Counted from the first letter of the stretch, positions 29,106-38,205 are shown. The stretch is 64,000 bases of DNA from an uncultured Alteromonadaceae bacterium (GCA_938085045.1 CALKGI010000028.1:62001-126000); one strand, 5' to 3'. Translations and numbers: made by a program. The notes: generated by a model from the letters alone, not told the origin.

Positions 29106-32041
29106 TGTCAGATCATTTTGAGTTCGAAATCAAACGATTGGTATTGGTTGATTCGGCAGGGTTTTGTTATGTCGACTTGCCAGTGGACGAGCACGCCATA
29201 TTGTTGGGCAATGGTAACCTAGGTAAATCGAGCCTACTCAATTCCTTGCGTTTATTTTTGTTGCCCGAAAACAACTTTAAAAACAGCAAAAATAAGTTCG
29301 CTTTTTCCACGCCCAAGCGTGATGGTTTTTATGACAATGAAGAAAGTTATAACCATTATTTTCCATCAAAATTCAGCTTCTTAATCCTTGAAGTCAGCAA
29401 TAACATGGGTGGCTCTACTCAAACCCATTGCCAAATTTTGCATCGCAGTTCTGGCCACTTGGCATATGAGCGCATTTTTACACCTTTACCGTATGCAAAA
29501 ATCCAACAACTGTTTTGGGATGGCTCAAATGATGAAGATGGCATAGGCCACCGTGTTGAAGGGTTATCGAGCAGTGCTGTTTTCAAAGCTTTAAAAGCAC
29601 TCGACAAAAATACCAGCAGCGTTAAAGACCCTGCCAAATTCAAAGCGCTACTTTATGCCAATGACTTTTTGTCACCCGCTGCAATGCGTTACAGCATTTT
29701 CCCACTGGCAGAATGTGACGAAGCTCGAATAGAATCGCTCAGAACCTTGATTTTATTGCTGTTTGATATGAATGCCAGTTCAGAACCAGTCGCCAACGCA
29801 GTGGCCAATATCATCGAAGCCGACAAAAAATTTGTCGACGATGTGCTCGACTTTGATATCTCGCAGTTTTTAGACAAACACAACGACTTAAAGCAGCAAG
29901 ATATCGATTTGACCAAAATCGAAAACCTCACAGACAAGTACCAACAGCTAAACGGCGATTTTCAGCAATATCGTTCATTGGCCGATAGCGAGAAAAAATT
30001 CGCTGCTTTTTATGAACAGCTCACCACAGTGTCAGAAGGTCAACGATTGTTGCTCAATGACAAATCCACTGAACTGGGCGTGGCTCAAGGTAATGAACGC
30101 GAACAAGGCAAACTTTATAAGTCGCTGTCAGATCAAAATAAAAAGCTCACGGGCGAAGTGAATAGTTTGACCCGCCAGCAAAACAAAGCACAGGCGTCGG
30201 TAGATAAAGCACAAAACCTGTTGGTGACTTACCCAGATATGCCGATTGCTGAAGTTGTTGAACTGATTCAATCAGATATCAGCGAAAACAACAGCCGATT
30301 GGCCGCACTAGAGAGTGAATCGCAACGAGCGGTGCGCATTAATAAGCTAAGAGAGCAGGTTGCAACCAATGAAGCTGACCGCACCAAACGCCAAGCGAAT
30401 TTAGACAATCAGCATTACAGCCTAGAACAGCAATTGCCAGAGGGCAGTTGGCAGGTGCTTGCAGCCGTTAATAAGTCACTTGCACTGGCTAATCCTACTC
30501 GTGAGTTAACTGCTGAAGAACTCAGCACGTTTGAGAATTTTACCGACCTGTTCTATCAAGATGAAAGCACGGTAGCTATTTATAACGAACGCTTTCAAAA
30601 ACAATCAAGCTCATTGGTTCGTGACGATGAGCGCATGATTCAAAACCTCACTGCCGAAATTAACGCCGACAACCGCGAATTGAAGCAACTTGAGCAAGGC
30701 CACAGCAGCGCCATCAACAAAGCTAACGACATTGCTAATCTAAAACGTGATGTTCAGCAGGCCGGGGTAGAATTAGTGCTGATTGGCGACTTAGACTTTC
30801 ATCGAAAAACCGTTGAAAGTTTAAAGCAACCATTAACTGAAGCGCAAAGCCAGTTAGACGAGAATAAACAACAAATTTCGCAAGAAGAAACCAAACTTCA
30901 TACTTTTAGCGCCGAACACGAAAAACTAAAAGCCGAGCGTGCTCAGTTACAAACTCGCGTGAATGCGCTAAAAGAGTTAGAAAACAGCACAGGTCATATG
31001 ATGACCAGCCAGCCTCGATTGGCTGCCGCTGTTAAACAAGGTTTTCCAGATTCAGAAGAACTTGAATTGACGGCAGCCGTGTTGAAGCAAATCAACGAAG
31101 ATTTGATAGCGGTGTCTGAGCTTGGCAACAAACTGCTGTTTGGCTTGCGTCATTTTGTCACCGAGCAAGTGATTGAAGACGAAAGAGGCATAATGGCCGA
31201 AAGCCCAGACAGAAAGGCCATTGTCGAAACCTTCAATTTGTTGATTGATACCTTCAATAACCTGCCCGGACGTCGAAATGTGTTGCAAGAGCAAGTGCGT
31301 ACACACAACGAGTCGGTGCAGGGTTATGCCAATATACTGCACAAAAACCATGAACATATTAAGCGCTTTGAGCAACAGTTGAATCGCGACTTTGCCGAGA
31401 TTGAAATTAACGATCTTGACGGTATTGAGGTCGACATTCATATCGACAAACGCTTTGAAAACCTAGTTCAAGAAGTACATAAGTTCGATTTATTGTCTGA
31501 TGAAATGCTGCCCGAAAACTTTTATGAACGCTTAAAAGCCTTTGCCGAAGGGTTCTTTAAAAACGGTGTTACTGCGCGGTTGACCATGGACAAAGTGGTT
31601 ACCAATCTGTCGTATCGCACCCGTAAAAAAATGCAAAGCACTTGGCAGACCAAACAGCAATCAAACTCTACCACCGCACTTATCAATTTAAAACTGGTGC
31701 AAATACTGCTGAGTAAATTGCGTGCCAATGGTTGTTCTTTGATGTTCCCGCTGGTACTCGATGAAGTGGCAACGGTAGATGTTAACCAGTTTGATTGGTT
31801 ACTCGACGACATTAAGCGCAGTGGCTTTAACTTGTTTGCAGCCAGTACGCACAGTGCCAGCCCTGAGTTGATTTACAAAATCGGCCGCCATCATGAGCTG
31901 GGCGAAATGCGCACGGCAAAGCCTTATTCGAGTGAACGAACCATGGTTTACTGGGGTGGTGCTGAGTTTTTTGCCGACGAACAGTCGGCACATGTTGAAC
32001 AATTGGGTTTGTTAGAGGCGGTTGATGAGCAAACAATTTAG
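29105..32041 (+). CDS. jetC: JetC/MksB-like SMC ATPase
   Basis: SMC-family motor of a Wadjet-type system that extrudes DNA loops and recognises small circular DNA. It has 978 residues. Walker A is GNGNLGKSS at 34-42. A long coiled coil spans about 260-720, interrupted by a short hinge-like region near 440-500. Walker B is PLVLDEVATVD near 882-892, with a signature-like QSNSTTALINLKL before it. The N-terminal ATPase half begins as MukB/MksB proteins do. It is somewhat shorter than usual JetC. Its start overlaps the jetD-like stop and its end overlaps the jetA-like gene by 17 bases. Confidence 0.82.
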   Translation: MSDHFEFEIKRLVLVDSAGFCYVDLPVDEHAILLGNGNLGKSSLLNSLRLFLLPENNFKNSKNKFAFSTPKRDGFYDNEESYNHYFPSKFSFLILEVSNNMGGSTQTHCQILHRSSGHLAYERIFTPLPYAKIQQLFWDGSNDEDGIGHRVEGLSSSAVFKALKALDKNTSSVKDPAKFKALLYANDFLSPAAMRYSIFPLAECDEARIESLRTLILLLFDMNASSEPVANAVANIIEADKKFVDDVLDFDISQFLDKHNDLKQQDIDLTKIENLTDKYQQLNGDFQQYRSLADSEKKFAAFYEQLTTVSEGQRLLLNDKSTELGVAQGNEREQGKLYKSLSDQNKKLTGEVNSLTRQQNKAQASVDKAQNLLVTYPDMPIAEVVELIQSDISENNSRLAALESESQRAVRINKLREQVATNEADRTKRQANLDNQHYSLEQQLPEGSWQVLAAVNKSLALANPTRELTAEELSTFENFTDLFYQDESTVAIYNERFQKQSSSLVRDDERMIQNLTAEINADNRELKQLEQGHSSAINKANDIANLKRDVQQAGVELVLIGDLDFHRKTVESLKQPLTEAQSQLDENKQQISQEETKLHTFSAEHEKLKAERAQLQTRVNALKELENSTGHMMTSQPRLAAAVKQGFPDSEELELTAAVLKQINEDLIAVSELGNKLLFGLRHFVTEQVIEDERGIMAESPDRKAIVETFNLLIDTFNNLPGRRNVLQEQVRTHNESVQGYANILHKNHEHIKRFEQQLNRDFAEIEINDLDGIEVDIHIDKRFENLVQEVHKFDLLSDEMLPENFYERLKAFAEGFFKNGVTARLTMDKVVTNLSYRTRKKMQSTWQTKQQSNSTTALINLKLVQILLSKLRANGCSLMFPLVLDEVATVDVNQFDWLLDDIKRSGFNLFAASTHSASPELIYKIGRHHELGEMRTAKPYSSERTMVYWGGAEFFADEQSAHVEQLGLLEAVDEQTI

Positions 32042-33428
32042 CACCCTAGAAACTTTGCGAATATTGCTCGACCACAAACGGGTGATGTTCGAAGCCATCC
32101 GTTTAATGGATAGGTCGGGCGATCGTTATATCAACGAAGCACGGTTGGCAGTGACTGTTCTCGATCACATGAAAGATTTAGACGGTGTTGAAAAACAACG
32201 TGTACAAATCGCTTTTTCGACCGATAACCTGCTGCAAACCCATATTTTGGCCGACAAAGACACGCATAGCGGCGTTACAAGGCTGATATTCCAAGAAGCT
32301 GTTATTGGTTTGTTTCGTTTGTGTGATGCTTCTTTATATCAAGAATTGACCGACTCGAAGCTTAAATCTCGTTTGGCGGGCTTGTGGCGAGTGCAAGAAA
32401 GGTTTCAGTCAGGCACCTTGTCATATTACGAAGGTGACCCAGATTACACCGAGCTGGTGGACGATACTTTTGAACAACTAAGCATGTTGCTCGATGTACT
32501 CAAACGTAACGTGATTAGAATGAAATCGCTAAGCCAAGATTTTGAAGGTATGTCGACCGAGGCATGTAAAGACCCTCAATCGTTTGCTCGTTTTCGCGAA
32601 GACTTGCTGGTGCAGGTTACCACTTTGTTTGAGCGTCATATCAAACCGACTCAGAGCTTTTTGAACCACAATATTCGCTTGGCTGAGGGCGACAACCTGT
32701 TCGAAGTAATGAACACTATCAAGCTGGTGTTTGAGCGTAATGACAAAATCGATAAAGCCGACCAAATATTTCGCTTCAGCCTTAGCTTTAGCAATATATT
32801 CAAACCTATCACTTTAGTGGCTCATCAAGTAGACCAATTTTTGCGTAAAACTCGGGCATCGATGGCACAGTTTAACGCGATGGAACACCATTATCAGTTG
32901 CTCAGCGATGCCTACGAACTGACGCTTGATCACAAACTCAATAAAACTAAAATTGACTCGAATTACGCCAAGTCGTTTGAGTTTATCAACGGCCTGAAAA
33001 AACTGCCTCGGCCTAAAGATTTACGCATTAGTGACTCACCAAGTTACTTTGCTAATTTGTTTGCTGAGTTAGAAGTACGCCTTGCCGATAAACTGTCGAA
33101 CGCCTTGCCACTAGATGATGCAACTGCGTGGCAAAGCGAAGAGAACAGTAATAAAATCAAACGGAATTTGGCATTGTATGACTACCTGTCGACGATAAAA
33201 CTTCGCCAAACCAACGACTTGACCGCTGTATTACATTACCGCCTAAAAGACTCATTTGAAGGTTACGACATGATGGATTTACTCAGTGCCGTCATTCGAA
33301 TGCGTAAAAAGCAAGATCACTTTGAATTGAAAACCACCAACCGCATGGCGTACATCACCCATGGCGACAACGTTTATGTTTACCGGCGCAAGCGCTTGGT
33401 TGCCACTGAACCCTGTGAGGAAAGTTAA
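32025..33428 (+). CDS. jetA: JetA/MksF-like kleisin subunit
   Basis: Kleisin that bridges the two SMC heads and carries the JetB subunit. It has 467 residues, mostly helical, with an N-terminal winged-helix-like part (LETLRILLDHKRVMFEAIRL). The middle contains long helices and the C-terminus a winged-helix-like segment (RMAYITHGDNVYVYRRKR). Size and position beside the SMC gene match MukF/JetA. The ATG at 32025 lies inside the end of the ATPase gene; a TTG three bases upstream is less likely. Identification leans on context. Confidence 0.7.
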   Translation: MSKQFSTLETLRILLDHKRVMFEAIRLMDRSGDRYINEARLAVTVLDHMKDLDGVEKQRVQIAFSTDNLLQTHILADKDTHSGVTRLIFQEAVIGLFRLCDASLYQELTDSKLKSRLAGLWRVQERFQSGTLSYYEGDPDYTELVDDTFEQLSMLLDVLKRNVIRMKSLSQDFEGMSTEACKDPQSFARFREDLLVQVTTLFERHIKPTQSFLNHNIRLAEGDNLFEVMNTIKLVFERNDKIDKADQIFRFSLSFSNIFKPITLVAHQVDQFLRKTRASMAQFNAMEHHYQLLSDAYELTLDHKLNKTKIDSNYAKSFEFINGLKKLPRPKDLRISDSPSYFANLFAELEVRLADKLSNALPLDDATAWQSEENSNKIKRNLALYDYLSTIKLRQTNDLTAVLHYRLKDSFEGYDMMDLLSAVIRMRKKQDHFELKTTNRMAYITHGDNVYVYRRKRLVATEPCEES

Positions 33429-33429
33429 G

Positions 33430-34044
33430 ATGCAAACCGAAGCCCCCGAGACTGTACAAGTAGCTGCCCCTGTGGCGACAGTCAACCCGTTTGATTTGGT
33501 TAGCGCCCAGCACAGCACGTTAATATATCGTCAGTTTGTGCAAGGCAAGGTGATGACTAAGTTGTTGTACAACGACATAAAAGCCCAGATGATCGAAAAC
33601 CCGTTATTCACGGTGTTGTTCAACCATCAAGCCCATTTCGAGCACCTATATCGGCACTTGGGTTATGAACTGTGCTTCCACCAAAAAGGCGATTTTTACT
33701 ACGTTAGAGAATTACGCGAGGACTCAAGCGAAGAAGCCGACGACAATGCCCTTAAAGTACAAACCACGTTGTTGTTACTTGGCCGTTATTACACTGGGTC
33801 TGGCAGAGATTTAAACTTACTATGCGACCCACACTTTGGCTTGAACGATGCTGATCATAAGGCATTGAACGAGAATGAAGAATTTAAGGCAATTTTGAAA
33901 GCTGTAAGGTTGGATAGCTGGGATAAGGCTTTAGATTTTATCACCGTACGTAATTTTGCGTTTAAGAGCGGTGAAAATTGCTACTTTTTGTCGCAGGCCG
34001 GTAAAGCGTTTTTGTTCCGGTTGGTTGAGGAGTATGAAGGATGA
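33430..34044 (+). CDS. jetB: JetB/MksE-like subunit
   Basis: KITE-type partner of the kleisin in MukBEF-like complexes. It has 204 residues from the ATG at 33430, which has GAGGAAAG upstream; an earlier in-frame ATG at 33361 lies within jetA and is not favoured. The sequence has the MksE layout of two winged-helix-like units (LIYRQFVQGKVMTKLLYNDI, HLYRHLGYELCFHQKGDFYYVRE) and ends with FLFRLVEEYE. Last gene of the operon. Confidence 0.72.
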   Translation: MQTEAPETVQVAAPVATVNPFDLVSAQHSTLIYRQFVQGKVMTKLLYNDIKAQMIENPLFTVLFNHQAHFEHLYRHLGYELCFHQKGDFYYVRELREDSSEEADDNALKVQTTLLLLGRYYTGSGRDLNLLCDPHFGLNDADHKALNENEEFKAILKAVRLDSWDKALDFITVRNFAFKSGENCYFLSQAGKAFLFRLVEEYEG

Positions 34045-34059
34045 TATTTTGTTAAAAGT

Positions 34060-34079
34060 GTGGGCTGGGTTATGCCCAC
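34060..34079 (+). terminator. Weak terminator after the Wadjet-like operon
   Basis: Stem GTGGGC / GCCCAC with an 8-base loop, followed by TTTC, starting 15 bases past the jetB-like stop. The stem is short and the T run weak. Confidence 0.4.
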
Positions 34080-34135
34080 TTTCATTGCCGCTAAAGTTAG
34101 GGTTTCAATACTAAAGTAATATTTAAAGAACTTAA

Positions 34136-35161
34136 TCAGCTGCTCTTATTAATATCTGAATCATCAACGCCTAATTTTAGTGGTGTATTGGATTGGATTA
34201 ATTTCTTTTGGGCTTCATCTCCAATTGACAATTTACTATCATTTATGACAATTTCCGGCTGACCTTCAATCAAGGTGTTTAATGCTTTGGATACAACTAC
34301 GGCTGATTTGTTGATGTGATCATCTAGTTCGTCAACAGAAATGCCTTCTGCGCTTAATTTCTTACGAAGTTCCAATATCGATTCTAACGCTTCGATTTGT
34401 TTTGGGATCGCGGAAAACTTGCCCTCTTCTGTGAAGTTCCGGTAAACAAAGCCTACCCCGGATTTAACTAAGCCTGTCATCAAATCGATAACTTTACTGT
34501 TGCCAAAGACTTTAATCCACAAGCTACCAGACTCGATTTTCAATATTTGAATTGGCGAGGATATATCAGTTAACATGCACAATTCTTTATATATTCTCTC
34601 AATTGACTGAAGCTTCAGAATGAATTCGGCCAGTGACAGGGTTGACGAAAGATAAATTGATAATTCTTTGCCATCTTCAGACTCGGGTGTTGCAGCTTTA
34701 ACATTTGCTACATAAAAACAAAGTCCTTTTTTGAAGCCGTTTAAGAGTGACATCAAAGTCTTCGATTCTTCGACCAACACATACGCGTTTTTCGCATTCT
34801 GATTGTCTATATAACTTTCATAGATATGTGTAAAACTCTCCAATGCATTATCAATTTCATTTAGTTGAGATAGGTCGGTCAAATCAGATGCTTTAATTTG
34901 TCTAATGTCACTCTGAAATTTTTCTATCGCAGCAAATAAACTACGAGGTTTTACGCCGATTGTATCTTTTACAGTGGTGAGTTTATCTCTAAATTCATTG
35001 ATAGGAGGACTCATAAAGTCATCAAAAAATATAATGTCGGTTATTTCTCTTAATTCGGGATTTAAGGAGTTAATATTCTTAAGACCTAAGAACAATAATT
35101 CAGCGTCCTCAAATGCAGTTAATATTCTGTCGATTTCTTCTTTTATTTGAAACGAAAGCAT
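34136..35161 (-). CDS. Hypothetical protein of 341 residues
   Basis: Not recognised. The start has an excellent GGAGGAAA ribosome binding site, so it is a real gene. The protein is acidic and largely helical, with coiled-coil-like parts (EIDRILTAFEDAELL, IPKQIEALESILELRKKL). A conserved-looking central phrase, IESGSLWIKVFGNSKVIDL, precedes a mildly hydrophobic helix (MTGLVKSGVGFVY) that could be membrane-associating. It converges on the Wadjet-like operon and could be a defence accessory or an independent gene; nothing in the sequence decides this. Confidence 0.6.
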   Translation of the reverse strand: MLSFQIKEEIDRILTAFEDAELLFLGLKNINSLNPELREITDIIFFDDFMSPPINEFRDKLTTVKDTIGVKPRSLFAAIEKFQSDIRQIKASDLTDLSQLNEIDNALESFTHIYESYIDNQNAKNAYVLVEESKTLMSLLNGFKKGLCFYVANVKAATPESEDGKELSIYLSSTLSLAEFILKLQSIERIYKELCMLTDISSPIQILKIESGSLWIKVFGNSKVIDLMTGLVKSGVGFVYRNFTEEGKFSAIPKQIEALESILELRKKLSAEGISVDELDDHINKSAVVVSKALNTLIEGQPEIVINDSKLSIGDEAQKKLIQSNTPLKLGVDDSDINKSS

Positions 35162-35428
35162 ATATCTTATTTCCTCCGAAAACTATGAGTACCACTACTA
35201 CGTATTATTGGAAAATAAAATATGTCCAACGTTATACCATAGTGCTGTTTTATATGACGAACAGAATAATACCATGCCTATGATAAAGGCTAAAAGTAAA
35301 GTCCCTCATATTTCGTATGCAACTATGCAAAGTCGTAGCAGTGGTTCTAACTTGTTGATATTGGATTACATGGCGGTGGATTTTTCTTTATACTGTATGC
35401 TCAATCGAGTTAACTACCGGGATATTTA

Positions 35429-36016
35429 ATGTCACTAGCAGCCCAATTAACCTTATCAACCTTAGATTACCTTCAAGGCGAATTGACCGCTGTCAACAAA
35501 CATGAGTTGATTGACGGTGTTGCCTATGCCATGGCTGGTGGAACGGTGGCGCATAATATTATCTCTTTGAATATTGCCGCAGAGCTAAAATATCAACTAA
35601 AAGGAAAGCCATGCAGACCATTCATGGCTGATATGTTGGTGCAAATACTCGGCGATCATTATTACCCAGATGTTATGGTTGTGTGCGAAGAACATGAAGA
35701 TGATACAGACCGGGTATTGAATGCGCCGATGCTTATTGTTGAGGTTCTATCTAAATCAACCCGTGCTTTTGACCATTCGATCAAACAAGCCAAGTATTTG
35801 CAGATCCCATCACTTGAGTATTATGTACTGATTGAGCAAGATATTTGCGAAGTTGCTGTATTGAGTCGGGCGGGTGGTTTTATTTCCAAATATTATTATC
35901 TCGGCGATGACATTGAATTACCTCTGCTCGATGTTATTGTCAGTGTTAACGACATATATGAACGAATTGAAAATGAAGACAAGGTTAACTACCTTAAATC
36001 ATTGGGAGGAACATGA
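35429..36016 (+). CDS. Uma2-family (DUF820) PD-(D/E)xK endonuclease-like protein
   Basis: A 195-residue restriction-endonuclease-fold protein. HELIDGVAYAMAGGTVAHN, PDVMVVCEE and LIVEVLSKSTRAFDH..KQAKYLQIPSLEYYVLI are the family signatures; PDV-x-EV-K/Q mark the nuclease core. The family is very abundant in cyanobacteria and scattered elsewhere; its biological role is unsettled. It is followed by a small membrane protein gene 76 bases downstream. Confidence 0.85.
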   Translation: MSLAAQLTLSTLDYLQGELTAVNKHELIDGVAYAMAGGTVAHNIISLNIAAELKYQLKGKPCRPFMADMLVQILGDHYYPDVMVVCEEHEDDTDRVLNAPMLIVEVLSKSTRAFDHSIKQAKYLQIPSLEYYVLIEQDICEVAVLSRAGGFISKYYYLGDDIELPLLDVIVSVNDIYERIENEDKVNYLKSLGGT

Positions 36017-36092
36017 TTTTTCGGTATTTTCAATATGGATATCTCGCTGTACTGTAGTTAAAACCCAAAACAATATAAGCAGGAATATCTAA

Positions 36093-36299
36093 ATGGATAG
36101 TTCATCAATAATGATTTGGAGCGTGTTGTTTGGCGGCATAGGGATTGGCTTTTTCATTTATGGTAAAAAACAAAAAGCTGTCGTGCCATTTCTTGTGGGA
36201 TTAACCTTGTGTATTTTTCCTTATTTTATGACTAGCCTGACAATGATGCTTATCGTTGGCGTTATTTTAATCGCGATACCCTATTTCATGAAGCTGTAG
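36093..36299 (+). CDS. Small membrane protein, 68 residues
   Basis: Two or three hydrophobic helices separated by GKKQK: MIWSVLFGGIGIGFFIYGKK, then VVPFLVGLTLCIFPYF, then MMLIVGVILIAIPYF. This belongs to a widespread small proteobacterial family sometimes labelled amino acid transport protein without experimental support. The AGGA ahead of ATG 36093 supports expression. Confidence 0.7.
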   Translation: MDSSSIMIWSVLFGGIGIGFFIYGKKQKAVVPFLVGLTLCIFPYFMTSLTMMLIVGVILIAIPYFMKL

Positions 36300-36388
36300 T
36301 TCATACGTTATTTTTCCCACCCCTCTGCTCAGTAGCAACTCTACAAAAGGCAATCTTCAACTCAATTACACTGTGTATCAATCCAGTT

Positions 36389-36431
36389 TATATTTGCATT
36401 ATTTATCTATATATTCTATATTTGCATCATT
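36389..36431 (+). promoter_or_regulatory. Direct repeats upstream of the Xre/ParS-RES operon
   Basis: Two copies of TATATTTGCATNATT at 36389-36403 and 36417-36431, 28 bases start to start, with one mismatch. They lie 50-95 bases upstream of the antitoxin start and are candidate operators for autoregulation by the antitoxin. Confidence 0.5.
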
Positions 36432-36482
36432 AAAGGTCGGTTTTTGAACTAGTTTGATTCAGATATGTATTAGGAGGCTAAT

Positions 36483-36866
36483 ATGCAATTGGCACAGGCA
36501 CCAAAGCTTGATTCAAGAAAAGTCGCCAAAGTTGCGATTAAAATGTTTTTTAATATCTGCCAACAGTGGTCATTATCCTCAGAGCAAATGTTGATATTGC
36601 TAGGTGAGCCATCAACTTCATTGTTTTATAAATGGAAGCGAGGAGACGTCAGTAATTTACCTAAAGATACCCTAGAAAGAATTTCTTATTTGTCAGGGGT
36701 TTATAAAGCACTACAGATTATTTTTGAAGAAAAAAATCAGGCAGACAGTTGGATAAAACGACCTTCATCTGATTTTAATGGTAAATCGGCATTAGACGTT
36801 ATGCTTGGTGGTAACGTTGTCGATTTGGCTGGGATCAGAAAATACCTCGATAGTTACAGAGGTTAA
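36483..36866 (+). CDS. Xre/MbcA/ParS-type antitoxin (DUF2384)
   Basis: A 127-residue DNA-binding antitoxin. The N-terminal part is a Xre-like helical domain (LSSEQMLILLGEPSTSLFYKWKRGD, broken here for description). The C-terminal ALDVMLGGNVVDLAGIRKYL and DSYRG form the toxin-binding DUF2384 domain. The start has TTAGGAGGC upstream. It precedes the RES toxin by one base, which is the standard gene order of this toxin-antitoxin class. Confidence 0.9.
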   Translation: MQLAQAPKLDSRKVAKVAIKMFFNICQQWSLSSEQMLILLGEPSTSLFYKWKRGDVSNLPKDTLERISYLSGVYKALQIIFEEKNQADSWIKRPSSDFNGKSALDVMLGGNVVDLAGIRKYLDSYRG

Positions 36867-36867
36867 T

Positions 36868-37557
36868 ATGACGCAGACTCACTTATTAAAGACAGATGTA
36901 CTTTGGCAAGCGCACCGTATTATTCAAAGTCGTTTTCCCCCAATTAATCTGTTTGAAAGCATTGTTGATGTCGACGAATTAGAAGAAGCTTTTTATATCG
37001 AAGGTCTCACCAATGACAGGTTACGCGAAGAGGCTGGAGATTTGGCTTTAATCGCCAAACAAGACAGAATATGCGGGCCGGGTACAACGTCCATTATGGC
37101 CGCATTCACCCATATTGGCCGTGCAAGTCGCTTTACCAATGGCGATTATGGGGTTTATTACGCTGCGAGTTCTACTGAAACGGCCATTGCCGAAACCCAA
37201 TATCATCAAGCCAAATTTCTCAGCGCTACCAACGAAGTCGACACCAAGTTGTCGATGCGCGAGTATTGTGGCCACGTTCACCGACCAATGTTAGACGTTC
37301 GAGATAAAGTCGCTTTTTCCACTCTTTACCATCTGAGTGATTACTCTTGTGCGCAGGCCTTTGGCGCAGAGCAACGAAAAAACGATGTTAATGGGCTGCT
37401 TTACAACAGCGTAAGGCGAGCAAATAGCGAATGTATTGCGGCGTTCAAACCAATCGCCTTGTCGGCAGTGTTACAGTCAAAACATTTTATTTATTATTAC
37501 AAGCAAGCCAGCCAAATGGTCGAGCAAGTGATGGAAGTTCGACAAGTCGAGCTTTAA
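36868..37557 (+). CDS. RES-domain toxin (NAD+-depleting)
   Basis: RES toxins degrade NAD+ and stop growth when the antitoxin is lost. The 229-residue protein has the conserved RES surface residues in order: WQAHRI near the start, GRASRFTNGDYGVYYAAS with the Arg and Tyr, then ETAIAETQYH. The ATG at 36868, one base after the antitoxin stop, is preferred over an upstream in-frame start within the antitoxin gene. It forms an operon with the ParS-type antitoxin. Confidence 0.92.
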   Translation: MTQTHLLKTDVLWQAHRIIQSRFPPINLFESIVDVDELEEAFYIEGLTNDRLREEAGDLALIAKQDRICGPGTTSIMAAFTHIGRASRFTNGDYGVYYAASSTETAIAETQYHQAKFLSATNEVDTKLSMREYCGHVHRPMLDVRDKVAFSTLYHLSDYSCAQAFGAEQRKNDVNGLLYNSVRRANSECIAAFKPIALSAVLQSKHFIYYYKQASQMVEQVMEVRQVEL

Positions 37558-37796
37558 TTTCTTCTCTGGTTGGTTTTTGCCAGTTATTTCATTATTAAGT
37601 GCAAATCAGAACCTTCAGCTGTAAGACATTCACTACAATCATCGTGGGGTATTCGTACCACCTTCTATCATAAACTCACTAACTTATTGAATTATAATGA
37701 TTTAATTTAATTCAGCCTTTTACTTAGCCTATTCCCCTTATATAAAATATGTCAAAAGCTGGCATAATTATAAATATGAGAAAAAAGGAGGTAAAT

Positions 37797-37958
37797 ATGC
37801 ATTTGAAAATGAGTTTGAATTTGGTTGAGTTGAAGCAAAACTTGGCTTTTTATAAAAATATGGGGTTTTCCCAATTGTATATTGATGAGGTTAAGCGGGA
37901 TTTAACTATACGCGAGCAAAAGTATGCTCAACTTTTGCTGGCAAGTACCATTCAGTGA
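37797..37958 (+). CDS. Small protein of 53 residues, copy 1 of a tandem pair
   Basis: Not recognised. The ATG at 37797 has a near-perfect AAGGAGG ribosome binding site. The product is helical: LVELKQNLAFYKNMGFSQLY, then DEVKRDLTIREQKYAQLL. It clearly aligns with the 53-residue product at 38044 (shared LxxxKQxLAxxKxxGFSxxYxxExxRDL). It has no membrane helix or signal peptide. Confidence 0.75.
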   Translation: MHLKMSLNLVELKQNLAFYKNMGFSQLYIDEVKRDLTIREQKYAQLLLASTIQ

Positions 37959-38043
37959 TAACAAAGCTTTTGAACTGGCTGGCGACAATAAGGCTGACTT
38001 ACATGGCGTTATTACAGCGATATAAGTTAAAAGGAGAGGGAAC

Positions 38044-38205
38044 ATGGCTAATTTAACTGATGCTGCCGATTTGGTGTTGATGAAACAAACTTTGGCGTAT
38101 TTCAAAAAGTTGGGTTTCAGCGATAAATACGTCAAAGAGATAGAACGAGACTTATCTGAGCATAAGCAAAAGCTGGCTGAGATTTTACGTGACGAAAACA
38201 AATAA
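38044..38205 (+). CDS. Small protein of 53 residues, copy 2 of a tandem pair
   Basis: Not recognised. It has a strong AAAGGAGAGGG ribosome binding site before ATG 38044. The sequence ADLVLMKQTLAYFKKLGFSD, KYVKEIERDLSEHKQKLAEIL is a diverged copy of the upstream 53-residue protein, with identical length. Amphipathic helices and many charges suggest a small helical or coiled-coil regulator. It lies 85 bases downstream of copy 1, probably on one transcript. Confidence 0.75.
   Translation: MANLTDAADLVLMKQTLAYFKKLGFSDKYVKEIERDLSEHKQKLAEILRDENK

Noticed and set aside
33361-33429. Upstream in-frame ATG for the JetB-like gene
   Set aside because: It lies inside the jetA-like gene and lacks a ribosome binding site; the ATG at 33430 has GAGGAAAG upstream.
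35208-35429. Open frame of 73 codons ahead of the Uma2 gene
   Set aside because: It starts at TTG without a ribosome binding site and has no protein-like character; treated as the intergenic leader.
36805-36867. Upstream in-frame ATG for the RES toxin
   Set aside because: It lies inside the antitoxin gene; the ATG at 36868 right after the antitoxin stop fits the usual operon layout.
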